Of a DNA stretch of 8,564 bases, positions 1 through 6,055 are shown one piece after another; the stretch's first letter is position 1, and the number at the start of each line of letters is the position of its first letter. A program made the position numbers and the translations under genes. Where the stretch lies: positions 1 through 8,564 of the forward strand of contig SKVX01000376.1 in NCBI GenBank assembly GCA_007129225.1. Direction: 5' to 3'. A model generated the notes under the pieces. The model made no database searches. It was not told where the DNA came from and saw nothing but the letters and a program-made list of their open reading frames with translations. Source of the DNA: Halomonas sp. (GTDB lineage Bacteria; Pseudomonadota; Gammaproteobacteria; Pseudomonadales; Halomonadaceae).

Positions 1-7
1 CATCCAT
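1..7 (-). CDS. Start of an unidentified divergent gene, cut by the left edge
   Basis: Only the first two codons or so lie in the window, so no product can be named. The case for a gene is its translation start. On the minus strand a full AAGGAGGT Shine-Dalgarno sequence (complement of 16-23) sits 8 nt before an ATG at 7-5. A second ATG at 3-1, in another frame, would have a 12-nt spacing and is less likely. The gene would be transcribed away from the KfrA-like gene and share its 5' control region. Upstream minus-strand ATGs at 52 and 101 are also open to the edge but have no convincing ribosome binding site. Confidence is limited because coding sequence cannot be read. Confidence 0.45.
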
Positions 8-15
8 GGCGCAGG

Positions 16-23
16 ACCTCCTT
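16..23 (-). promoter_or_regulatory. Strong ribosome binding site for the left-edge gene
   Basis: The minus strand reads AAGGAGGT, a complete match to the anti-Shine-Dalgarno sequence of 16S rRNA, 8 nt before the ATG at 7. It is the strongest ribosome binding site in the window and is the main reason to place a gene start at the edge. Confidence 0.55.
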
Positions 24-104
24 TCCGGCTTGCTCCCAGCGCAGCACGCCATGAAGACCGCCACCGATCCTGCTCCTTGCTGGCCAGTATCCCAACGTCA
101 TGGG

Positions 105-140
105 AAAAAAATCAAGATAAGACGGGTAATCTTGAGTTTT
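105..140. promoter_or_regulatory. Dyad with A-tract and T-tract flanks: operator or two-way terminator-like hairpin
   Basis: TCAAGAT at 112-118 is repeated inverted as ATCTTGA at 129-135 with a 10-nt spacer. Seven A residues (105-111) lie on the left and GTTTT (136-140) on the right, so with one mismatch the pairing extends into the A and T tracts. On the minus strand the stem is followed directly by seven T, the form of an intrinsic terminator. The core stem has only two G-C pairs, so it would be weak. It lies between the AT-rich promoter zone and the left-edge gene, where it could act as an attenuator. A protein-binding dyad is equally possible. Confidence 0.4.
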
Positions 141-144
141 ATCA

Positions 145-186
145 CATTATGTAACGTATTTTACGTAATTTATATCATGTAATTAT
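145..186. repeat. Three direct repeats in exact 14-bp phase
   Basis: Three consecutive 14-bp units (145-158, 159-172, 173-186) share GTAA at the same place, 151-154, 165-168 and 179-182. The looser pattern is TnTyAyGTAAtt. The middle unit contains a perfect palindrome, TTACGTAA (161-168); the flanking ones, TTATGTAA and TCATGTAA, differ from it by one and two bases. The array is in the AT-rich heart of the divergent spacer, where both promoters should lie, so an operator for a cooperative DNA-binding protein is the simplest reading. The KfrA-like protein encoded next door is a candidate ligand, by inference from the autoregulation known for plasmid KfrA. Confidence 0.5.
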
Positions 187-189
187 CTT
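160..189 (+). promoter_or_regulatory. Tentative promoter for the KfrA-like gene
   Basis: TTTACG (160-165) and TATCTT (184-189) are separated by 18 nt; each matches four of six sigma-70 consensus bases. Another possible -10 is TATCAT at 173-178, five of six, but without a good -35. Transcription would start near 196 and give a leader of about 125 nt. The hexamers overlap the 14-bp repeats, which would suit repression. This is a weak call in an AT-rich region where such matches arise easily. Confidence 0.25.
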
Positions 190-214
190 CCCCTTCTGCC
201 CGGCCGGCACTAAA

Positions 215-285
215 CTAGCTGCAACGGTAGATAAGGCAGGCAGCTAGACAGATAGGCCACGCAGCAACGGTCTTGCATCAAGACC
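215..285 (+). promoter_or_regulatory. Leader of the KfrA-like gene with two inverted repeats
   Basis: CTAGCTGC (215-222) pairs perfectly with GCAGCTAG (240-247) across a 17-nt spacer. Downstream, GGTCTTG (269-275) pairs perfectly with CAAGACC (279-285) around a CAT loop. An 8-bp direct repeat, GCAACGGT, occurs at 221-228 and 264-271. Neither stem is followed by a T-tract, so these are not simple terminators. They may be RNA folds in the leader or protein-binding dyads. The TCTTG/CAAGA halves of the second dyad recur in the dyad at 112-135. Confidence 0.4.
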
Positions 286-321
286 CAGGCACGTAACACG
301 GATAACGCCAGGAGAAACGCC

Positions 322-1401
322 ATGGCACGCAGCGGCGTACAGTACGAAGACGTGAAGCAGGCCATCGATGCGTTGATGGCCAAGGGGGAAGCTCCCAGCG
401 TGCAGAAGATCAGGGATTTGCTGGGGACCGGCAGCTTCACCACCATCAGCGATCACCTGCGTGAATGGCGCGCGCGACGTGAAGAGCGGGTCGAGACCGC
501 GCCCACACAGGGCATGCCCGAGCCGATCCAGCAGTTGGCCGAGGGGCTCTGGGAGAAGGCGCAGGATGCCGCCGGAGACGCCCTCGCCGAGTATCGTGAA
601 GCAGCGGATCGCGAGGTCACGGCTGCCCGGGATGCCGTCCAGGATGCCAGGCGCCAGGCCGAGGATGCGGAACAGCGCGAGGCGGCACTCTCCACGCATC
701 TGGCCAGCATCGAGCAGCGACTGGAGGCGCGCAGCGCCGCCCTGGCCACTGCGGAAGTCGAGCGCGACCAGGCACTCGAGAAGGCGCGGCGGCTGGGCGA
801 GCGCCTCGCCCGCAGCCTCCAGCAGCTGGAGCGACTGCAGGCGGAAAGCGAACTGCAGCTTCAGGCCCACCAGCAGGCCCTGGGGGAACGGGAAGCACAG
901 CACCAGGCCCGCCAGCAACAGGAGGAGCAGCGCCACGAAGCCGCCGAAGCGAGGCTGATGAGCCTGCTGGACGAGGCCCGCCAGGAGCGCCTGGCCGGCG
1001 AGAAACGCTACGCAGCCAACCTGCGTCAGCTGGAAAGCCGGCAGGAGGCGCTGAAGCAGGAGCTGCAGGAGATGCGTGCCGCCCTGGCAAGGGAAGAGAA
1101 ACAGCACCGGGAAACCCAGTGGGCCCGAACCCGAGCCGAAGAGCGCGCCGACACCATGCGCCACGAACAGACGCTGCTGCAGGCGCGCATCGACGACCAG
1201 AAGCGCCATCTGGAAGAGCAGGCCGGCCGCTTGCGCCTGCTGGAATCGGAGATCAGCCGCCGGCTTTGGCAGGGCGACGAGCGGCACCAGGCGAAAGAGC
1301 CGGTACCCCCCGGTACGAAGAAAGGCCCCGCCACGGCGGAGCCTTCAAAAGAATCTGTCGACAGGGGCGCGATCGACGATAGCAAGGGCGAGAGACGATA
1401 A
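322..1401 (+). CDS. KfrA-like DNA-binding coiled-coil protein
   Basis: The 359-residue product starts at an ATG preceded by AGGAGA (310-315) with 6-nt spacing. Residues about 5-50 match the KfrA N-terminal DNA-binding domain as I know it: a helix around VKQAIDAL, then GEAPSVQKIRDLLGTGSFTT (residues 22-41) and the DHLREWR signature. From about residue 70 to 320 the sequence is almost all Glu, Gln, Arg, Ala and Leu in long heptad-like runs, a predicted long coiled coil for self-association. The last 40 residues are polar, rich in Pro and Lys, and probably disordered. I see no cysteine and no signal peptide, so it should be cytoplasmic. Plasmid KfrA (for example RK2) is an autoregulated DNA binder linked to plasmid maintenance; a chromosomal role is unknown. 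The family call is firm, the function is not. Confidence 0.87.
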   Translation: MARSGVQYEDVKQAIDALMAKGEAPSVQKIRDLLGTGSFTTISDHLREWRARREERVETAPTQGMPEPIQQLAEGLWEKAQDAAGDALAEYREAADREVTAARDAVQDARRQAEDAEQREAALSTHLASIEQRLEARSAALATAEVERDQALEKARRLGERLARSLQQLERLQAESELQLQAHQQALGEREAQHQARQQQEEQRHEAAEARLMSLLDEARQERLAGEKRYAANLRQLESRQEALKQELQEMRAALAREEKQHRETQWARTRAEERADTMRHEQTLLQARIDDQKRHLEEQAGRLRLLESEISRRLWQGDERHQAKEPVPPGTKKGPATAEPSKESVDRGAIDDSKGERR

Positions 1402-1428
1402 CATCGGCGGCTCTCAGACTATCCGCCA

Positions 1429-1448
1429 GCAGGCTATCGCTAGCCTGC
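1429..1448. terminator. Hairpin between the converging KfrA-like and nfuA genes
   Basis: GCAGGCTA (1429-1436) pairs perfectly with TAGCCTGC (1441-1448) around a TCGC loop, giving an 8-bp stem in the 61-bp spacer between two gene ends. There is no T-tract on either side. It may help end transcription both ways or protect 3' ends, but it is not a textbook intrinsic terminator. Confidence 0.45.
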
Positions 1449-1462
1449 CATGTGGTTCGGTC

Positions 1463-2053
1463 TCAGCGGTAGTAGGCGTTCGTGGTGTCCGTGTGGTCGG
1501 TGACGTCACGGATGCCGGCCAGCTCGGGAATGCGCTCCATCAGGGTCTTCTCGACCCCCTCTTTCAGGGTCAGGTCGACCGCGGCGCAGCCCTGACAGCC
1601 GCCGCCGAACGCGAGCACCGCCACCTTGTCCTCGGTCAGCTCGGTCAGCTTGATTTCGCCGCCATGGGCAGCCAGGCCGGGGTTGATCTCGCTGTAGAGA
1701 ATATAATTGACCCGATCCTCGAGAGGACTGTCTGCGTTGACCTTGGGCATCTTGGCGTTGGGCGCCTTGATGGTCAGCTGCCCCCCCATGCGGTCGGCAT
1801 TGAAATCGACCACCGCCTCATCAAGGAAGGCCAGGCTGTTCTTGTCCAGGAACACATTGATCTTCTCCAGCTCGACCCGCTCATCGGTGGGCTCCTCCTC
1901 ACCCGGCCGGCAGTAAGCCAGACAGGTCTCGGCATAGGGCGTACCGGGCTGGGTAATGAAGATGCGCACGGCGATGCCCTCGACGTTCTGCTTCTCCAGC
2001 AGTTCGGCAAGGTAATCCTGGGCACTGTCGGTAATCTGGATAGTCTCGCTCAT
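1463..2053 (-). CDS. nfuA: Fe-S cluster carrier protein NfuA
   Basis: The 196-residue protein delivers Fe4S4 clusters to client enzymes, especially under oxidative stress or iron shortage. Residues about 4-100 form the degenerate A-type scaffold domain, with TQPGTPYAETCLAYCRP (34-50) and TIKAPNAKMPKV (94-105). Residues about 110-190 are the Nfu domain. Its motif GGGCQGCAAVD carries C153 and C156, the CxxC pair that binds a cluster at the dimer interface. Length and both domains agree with the E. coli protein (191 residues), including a C-terminal Tyr-Tyr. The start ATG was chosen because family similarity begins there; the frame stays open upstream but would then overlap metH. The ribosome site is weak (GAG, 6 nt away). 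The gene is monocistronic here, divergent from metH, with a probable IscR site about 85 bp upstream of the start. Confidence 0.95.
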   Translation of the reverse strand: MSETIQITDSAQDYLAELLEKQNVEGIAVRIFITQPGTPYAETCLAYCRPGEEEPTDERVELEKINVFLDKNSLAFLDEAVVDFNADRMGGQLTIKAPNAKMPKVNADSPLEDRVNYILYSEINPGLAAHGGEIKLTELTEDKVAVLAFGGGCQGCAAVDLTLKEGVEKTLMERIPELAGIRDVTDHTDTTNAYYR

Positions 2054-2137
2054 GGTGTTCTCGCTGCTCTGGTCGCTGCCCAGTCGGGCAGGCCGTATTG
2101 ATATGCCCTCATGGTAAGCAAAACCGGGCGGCGAGAC

Positions 2138-2162
2138 AATCCCGACTATTTTGGTCGGTTTT
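2138..2162 (-). promoter_or_regulatory. Probable type 1 IscR binding site upstream of nfuA
   Basis: Read on the minus strand, CCGAC and GTCGG form a dyad separated by CAAAATA, with a leading A-run and a trailing GATT. Aligned by eye to the 25-base type 1 IscR consensus as I remember it, 20 positions agree, including the whole AAAATAGTC stretch and both GAC/GTC cores. In E. coli, the nfuA (yhgI) promoter is a known IscR target with a site of this type. IscR carrying an Fe2S2 cluster represses at type 1 sites, so nfuA would rise when clusters are scarce. The plus-strand T-run at 2159-2163 makes it resemble a weak terminator, but its location between divergent promoters favours an operator. Confidence 0.62.
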
Positions 2163-2203
2163 TGATCAGCCCTGCCCTCGCGCCGCCGCTTTTGGTAACA
2201 TAA

Positions 2204-2218
2204 GGGCCGACTCGGCCC
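2204..2218. promoter_or_regulatory. GC-rich dyad in the metH leader
   Basis: GGGCCGA (2204-2210) and TCGGCCC (2212-2218) are a perfect inverted repeat around a single C. As RNA it could form a 5-bp stem with a 5-nt loop; as DNA it is a compact 15-bp operator-like site. It lies 71-85 bp before the metH start. No T-tract follows. The bound factor, if any, is unknown. Confidence 0.35.
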
Positions 2219-2288
2219 GCTAAAGAAGACGCCCAGAGGCGCCTGCGCGGCCGGCCACCCGTGACTTCGCTGGAGACCGCCCCCACCC

Positions 2289-5200
2289 ATGGCCGCCGTT
2301 CCCTCTGCCTTGACTGCCACCCTCACCGAACAACTCGGTCAACGGATACTGATGCTCGATGGTGGCATGGGTACCATGCTGCAGAATGCAGAACTCGATG
2401 AGGCCGATTTCCGCGGAGAGCGCTTCAGCGACTGGCCCTCGGATCTCAAGGGCAACAACGACCTGCTGGCCCTGACCTGCCCCGACCTGGTGATGCGAAT
2501 TCATCGGCAGTACCTGGAGGCCGGGGCCGACATCATCGAGACCAACACCTTCAACAGCACTCGCCTCTCCCAGTCCGACTACGGCATGGAGGAGCTGGTA
2601 CCCGAGCTGAACCGGGAGTCGGCGCGACTGGCCCGCGAGGTGTGCGACGCCGTGGCCGGCGAGACCGGCGTGCCACGCTACGTGGCCGGTGTCCTGGGGC
2701 CGACCTCCCGCACCGCCTCGCTGTCGCCGGATGTGAACGACCCATCCAAGCGCAACGTCACCTTCGATGCCCTGCGCGAGAACTACTATGAAGCGGCCGA
2801 AGCGCTGATCGAGGGTGGCGCCGACCTGATCATGATCGAGACCATCTTCGACACCCTCAACGCCAAGGCGGCCATCTTCGCCCTGGAGGCGCTGTTTGCC
2901 GATCGCGGCGAGCGCCTGCCGGTCATGATCTCGGGCACCATCACCGATGCCTCGGGGCGCACGCTGTCCGGCCAGACCACCGAAGCGTTCTGGAACTCGG
3001 TGCGACACGCCGAACCGCTCTCCATCGGACTCAACTGCGCCCTGGGTGCTGCGGAGCTTCGCCCCTATGTGGAAGAGCTCTCCACCAAGGCCGACACCTT
3101 CGTCTCGGCGCACCCCAACGCCGGCCTGCCCAACGAGTTCGGCGAATACGACCAGACGCCGGAGGAGATGGCCGCCATCGTCGCCGAGTTCGCCGAGAGC
3201 GGCCTGGTCAATATCATCGGGGGCTGCTGTGGCTCCACCCCGGAGCACATTGCCGCCATCCACGCCGCGATCGAGGGCATGCCCCCGCGCCGGGTGCCCG
3301 AGCGCCCCCGAGCCTGCCGCCTGTCTGGTCTCGAGCCCTTCAACATCGAGAAGGACTCGCTGTTCGTCAACGTCGGCGAGCGTACCAATGTCACCGGCTC
3401 GGCTCGCTTCAAGCGCCTGATCGTCGAGGAGGACTACAACACCGCCCTGGAGGTGGCCCTGGAGCAGGTGGAGAATGGTGCCCAGGTCATCGACATCAAC
3501 ATGGACGAGGGCATGCTGGAATCCGAGGAAGCCATGGTGCGCTTCCTCAACCTGATCGCCGGCGAGCCCGACATCGCCCGGGTGCCGATCATGATCGACT
3601 CCTCCAAGTGGGAGATCATCGAGGCCGGCCTCAAGTGCGTCCAGGGCAAGGCGGTGGTCAACTCCATCTCCATGAAGGAGGGCGAGGAGGCCTTCCGAGA
3701 GCAGGCAACCCTGTGCCGGCGCTACGGTGCCGCCGTGGTGGTCATGGCCTTCGACGAGCAGGGCCAGGCCGATACCTTCGCCCGCAAGACGGAGATCTGC
3801 CAGCGCGCCTACCAGATCCTGGTCGACGAGGTGGGCTTCCCCCCGGAAGACATCATCTTCGACCCCAACATCTTCGCCATCGCCACCGGCATCGAAGAGC
3901 ACAACAATTATGCGGTCGACTTCATCGAGGCCACCCGCTGGATCCGCGAGCACCTGCCCCACGCCATGGTCTCGGGCGGGGTATCCAACGTTTCGTTCTC
4001 GTTTCGCGGCAACAACCCGGTGCGCGAGGCGATTCACTCGGCCTTCCTCTATCACGCCATTCGCGCCGGCCTGAGCATGGGTATCGTCAATGCCGGCCAG
4101 CTGGCCGTGTATGACGACCTGCCCGCCGAGCTGCGCGACGCGGTGGAGGACGTGGTCCTGAACCGTCGCCCCGACGGCACCGAGCGGTTGCTCGATATCG
4201 CCGACCGCTACAAGGGGGACGGCAGCGGCCCCGCCAAGAAGGAGGACCTGGAGTGGCGTAGCTGGGAGGTGGAAAAACGCATCTCCCATGCCCTGGTCAA
4301 GGGCATTACCGTCTACATCGAGGACGACACCGAAGAAGCCCGGCAGCGGGCCGAGCGTCCCATCGAGGTGATCGAGGGCCCCCTGATGGACGGCATGAAC
4401 GTGGTCGGCGACCTCTTCGGTGCCGGCAAGATGTTCCTGCCCCAGGTGGTCAAGTCGGCCCGGGTCATGAAACAGGCGGTGGCCTACCTGATCCCCTATA
4501 TCGAGGCCGAGAAGACCGAGGAAACCAAGGCCAAGGGCAAGATCGTCATGGCCACGGTGAAGGGCGACGTCCACGATATCGGCAAGAACATCGTCGGCGT
4601 GGTCCTGCAGTGCAACAACTACGATGTGGTCGATCTCGGCGTCATGGTATCGGCTGAGAAGATCCTGCAGACGGCCAGGGCGGAGAACGCCGACATCATC
4701 GGCCTGTCGGGGCTTATCACTCCTTCCCTGGACGAGATGGTCCATGTGGCCAAGGAGATGCAGCGCCAGGGCTTCGAGCTGCCGCTGCTGATCGGCGGGG
4801 CCACGACGTCCAAGGCGCATACCGCGGTGAAGATCGAGCCCGGCTACGAGCACCCGGTGATCTACGTGGCGGACGCCTCCCGCGCCGTGGGCGTGGCCGG
4901 CAAACTGCTTTCGCCCGCGCTGAAGCCCAACTATGTCGCCGAGATCCGCGCCGAGTACGGCCAGGTGCGCGAACGCAACGCCCGGCGCCGGCCCAAGGCG
5001 GCGGACCTCACCTATGCCGAGGCGCGCCAGCGCAAGCTGCCCATCGACTGGGCCGCCTACACGCCGCCCCGCCCCGCCTTCACCGGGCTGAAGGTGTTCG
5101 ACAACTATGATATCGAGGAACTGATCGAGCGCATCGACTGGACCCCCTTCTTCATGAGCTGGGAACTGGCCGGCAAGTATCCCAAGATCCTCGATGACAA

Positions 5201-5990
5201 GGTGGTCGGCGAGGCCGCACGCAGTCTCTTTGCCGATGCCCAGGAGATGCTGCGCAAGCTGGTCGACGAGAAGCACATCCAGGCGCGTGGCGTGATCGGC
5301 CTGTGGCCGGCCAACAGCGTCGACGACGATGTCATCGAGGTCTACGCCGACGAGTCGCGTACCCAGGTCATCGAGCGACTGCACCATATCCGCCAGCAGA
5401 CCACCAAGAACCGCGACGGGGTCTGCTACAGCCTCGCCGACTTCGTGGCGCCCAAGGGGTCGGGCAAGCCGGACTGGATCGGCGGCTTCGCCGTGACCAC
5501 CGGCCATGGCGTCGAGGCCCTGGCCGAGCGCTACAAGGCTGCCGGCGACGACTACAGCGCAATCATGGTGCAGGCCTTGACCGACCGCATGGCCGAAGCC
5601 TTCGCCGAGCGCATGCACGAGCGGGTTCGCAAGGAGTTCTGGGGCTATGTGCCGGACGAACGGCTGGACAACGTCGATCTGATCGCCGAGAAGTACCAGG
5701 GCATCCGACCCGCGCCGGGCTACCCCGCCTGCCCCGACCATACCGAAAAGAGCACCCTCTTCCGTCTGCTCGACGCCTCCAGGAACGCCGGCATCGATCT
5801 CACCGAGAACTTCGCCATGTGGCCGGCGGCGGCGGTGTCCGGCTGGTATTTCTCGCACCCCCAGTCGAAATACTTCTCCACCGGCAAGATCACCCGAGAC
5901 CAGGTGGAAATCCTGGCCGAGCGCAAGCAGATGAGCCTGCAGGAGCTGGAGCGCTGGCTGTCTCCGGTGCTCTCCTACGACCCGACCTGA
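2289..5990 (+). CDS. metH: Cobalamin-dependent methionine synthase MetH
   Basis: MetH moves a methyl group from 5-methyltetrahydrofolate through B12 to homocysteine, making methionine in the cytoplasm. All modules are present in 1233 residues (E. coli has 1227). The homocysteine domain (to about 330) has DGGMGTM and the three zinc-binding cysteines C250, C313 and C314. The folate domain includes FVNVGERTN (359-367). The cap and B12 domains follow (about 660-900), with DVHDIGKN and its cobalt-binding H762, then SGLITPSLDE and GGATTSKAH. The reactivation domain (about 930-1233) has DWTPFF with D950 and RPAPGYPACP beginning at R1140, the S-adenosylmethionine site. The ATG is the first start after an in-frame stop at 2262-2264; its GGAG (2272-2275) is 13 nt away, rather far. 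I see no frameshift or missing key residue. It appears monocistronic. Confidence 0.98.
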   Translation: MAAVPSALTATLTEQLGQRILMLDGGMGTMLQNAELDEADFRGERFSDWPSDLKGNNDLLALTCPDLVMRIHRQYLEAGADIIETNTFNSTRLSQSDYGMEELVPELNRESARLAREVCDAVAGETGVPRYVAGVLGPTSRTASLSPDVNDPSKRNVTFDALRENYYEAAEALIEGGADLIMIETIFDTLNAKAAIFALEALFADRGERLPVMISGTITDASGRTLSGQTTEAFWNSVRHAEPLSIGLNCALGAAELRPYVEELSTKADTFVSAHPNAGLPNEFGEYDQTPEEMAAIVAEFAESGLVNIIGGCCGSTPEHIAAIHAAIEGMPPRRVPERPRACRLSGLEPFNIEKDSLFVNVGERTNVTGSARFKRLIVEEDYNTALEVALEQVENGAQVIDINMDEGMLESEEAMVRFLNLIAGEPDIARVPIMIDSSKWEIIEAGLKCVQGKAVVNSISMKEGEEAFREQATLCRRYGAAVVVMAFDEQGQADTFARKTEICQRAYQILVDEVGFPPEDIIFDPNIFAIATGIEEHNNYAVDFIEATRWIREHLPHAMVSGGVSNVSFSFRGNNPVREAIHSAFLYHAIRAGLSMGIVNAGQLAVYDDLPAELRDAVEDVVLNRRPDGTERLLDIADRYKGDGSGPAKKEDLEWRSWEVEKRISHALVKGITVYIEDDTEEARQRAERPIEVIEGPLMDGMNVVGDLFGAGKMFLPQVVKSARVMKQAVAYLIPYIEAEKTEETKAKGKIVMATVKGDVHDIGKNIVGVVLQCNNYDVVDLGVMVSAEKILQTARAENADIIGLSGLITPSLDEMVHVAKEMQRQGFELPLLIGGATTSKAHTAVKIEPGYEHPVIYVADASRAVGVAGKLLSPALKPNYVAEIRAEYGQVRERNARRRPKAADLTYAEARQRKLPIDWAAYTPPRPAFTGLKVFDNYDIEELIERIDWTPFFMSWELAGKYPKILDDKVVGEAARSLFADAQEMLRKLVDEKHIQARGVIGLWPANSVDDDVIEVYADESRTQVIERLHHIRQQTTKNRDGVCYSLADFVAPKGSGKPDWIGGFAVTTGHGVEALAERYKAAGDDYSAIMVQALTDRMAEAFAERMHERVRKEFWGYVPDERLDNVDLIAEKYQGIRPAPGYPACPDHTEKSTLFRLLDASRNAGIDLTENFAMWPAAAVSGWYFSHPQSKYFSTGKITRDQVEILAERKQMSLQELERWLSPVLSYDPT

Positions 5991-6000
5991 CCGGGCTCCG

Positions 6001-6024
6001 GAAGCCCTCGCGATCGAGGGCTTC
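6001..6024 (+). terminator. Strong hairpin after metH
   Basis: GAAGCCCTCG (6001-6010) and CGAGGGCTTC (6015-6024) form a perfect 10-bp stem with a four-base CGAT loop, ten bases after the metH stop. The 3' side runs into a pyrimidine tract (TCTCCTCC), not a clear T-run, so termination may be partial. The next gene starts only 31 bp later, so read-through from metH could supply some of its transcription. Confidence 0.65.
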
Positions 6025-6055
6025 TCCTCCGCCACCCCTCTCGACCGGAAGCCGG

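Noticed and set aside
1..101. Minus-strand coding start at 101 or 52 instead of 7
   Set aside because: Both frames are open to the edge but lack a ribosome binding site, and the T-run lies just before 101. The ideal Shine-Dalgarno points to 7.
461..958. Alternative plus-strand frames within the KfrA-like and metH genes
   Set aside because: They are rich in Arg, Pro and Ser, as expected for out-of-frame reading of GC-rich genes, and have no family features.
244..1287. Minus-strand open frame of 347 codons opposite the KfrA-like gene
   Set aside because: Leu/Gln/Gly-rich mirror of a Glu/Gln/Ala-rich coiled coil, with no recognisable domain.
2141..2163. Intrinsic terminator on the plus strand (CCGAC/GTCGG stem with TTTTT)
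   Set aside because: The stem is only five pairs and no plus-strand transcript is expected to end here between two divergent genes. The IscR site explains the same bases better.
2054..2326. Longer NfuA with an upstream start at 2326
   Set aside because: The added 91 residues resemble no NfuA and would overlap the metH start and the likely promoter. Family similarity begins at the ATG at 2053.
2220..6035. Open reading frame of about 1270 codons on the strand opposite metH
   Set aside because: It is the mirror of a clearly identified gene. High-GC codon use with G at first and G or C at third codon positions leaves the antisense frame free of stops; the translation is repetitive (Gly, Leu, Val, Asp, His) and matches no family I know.
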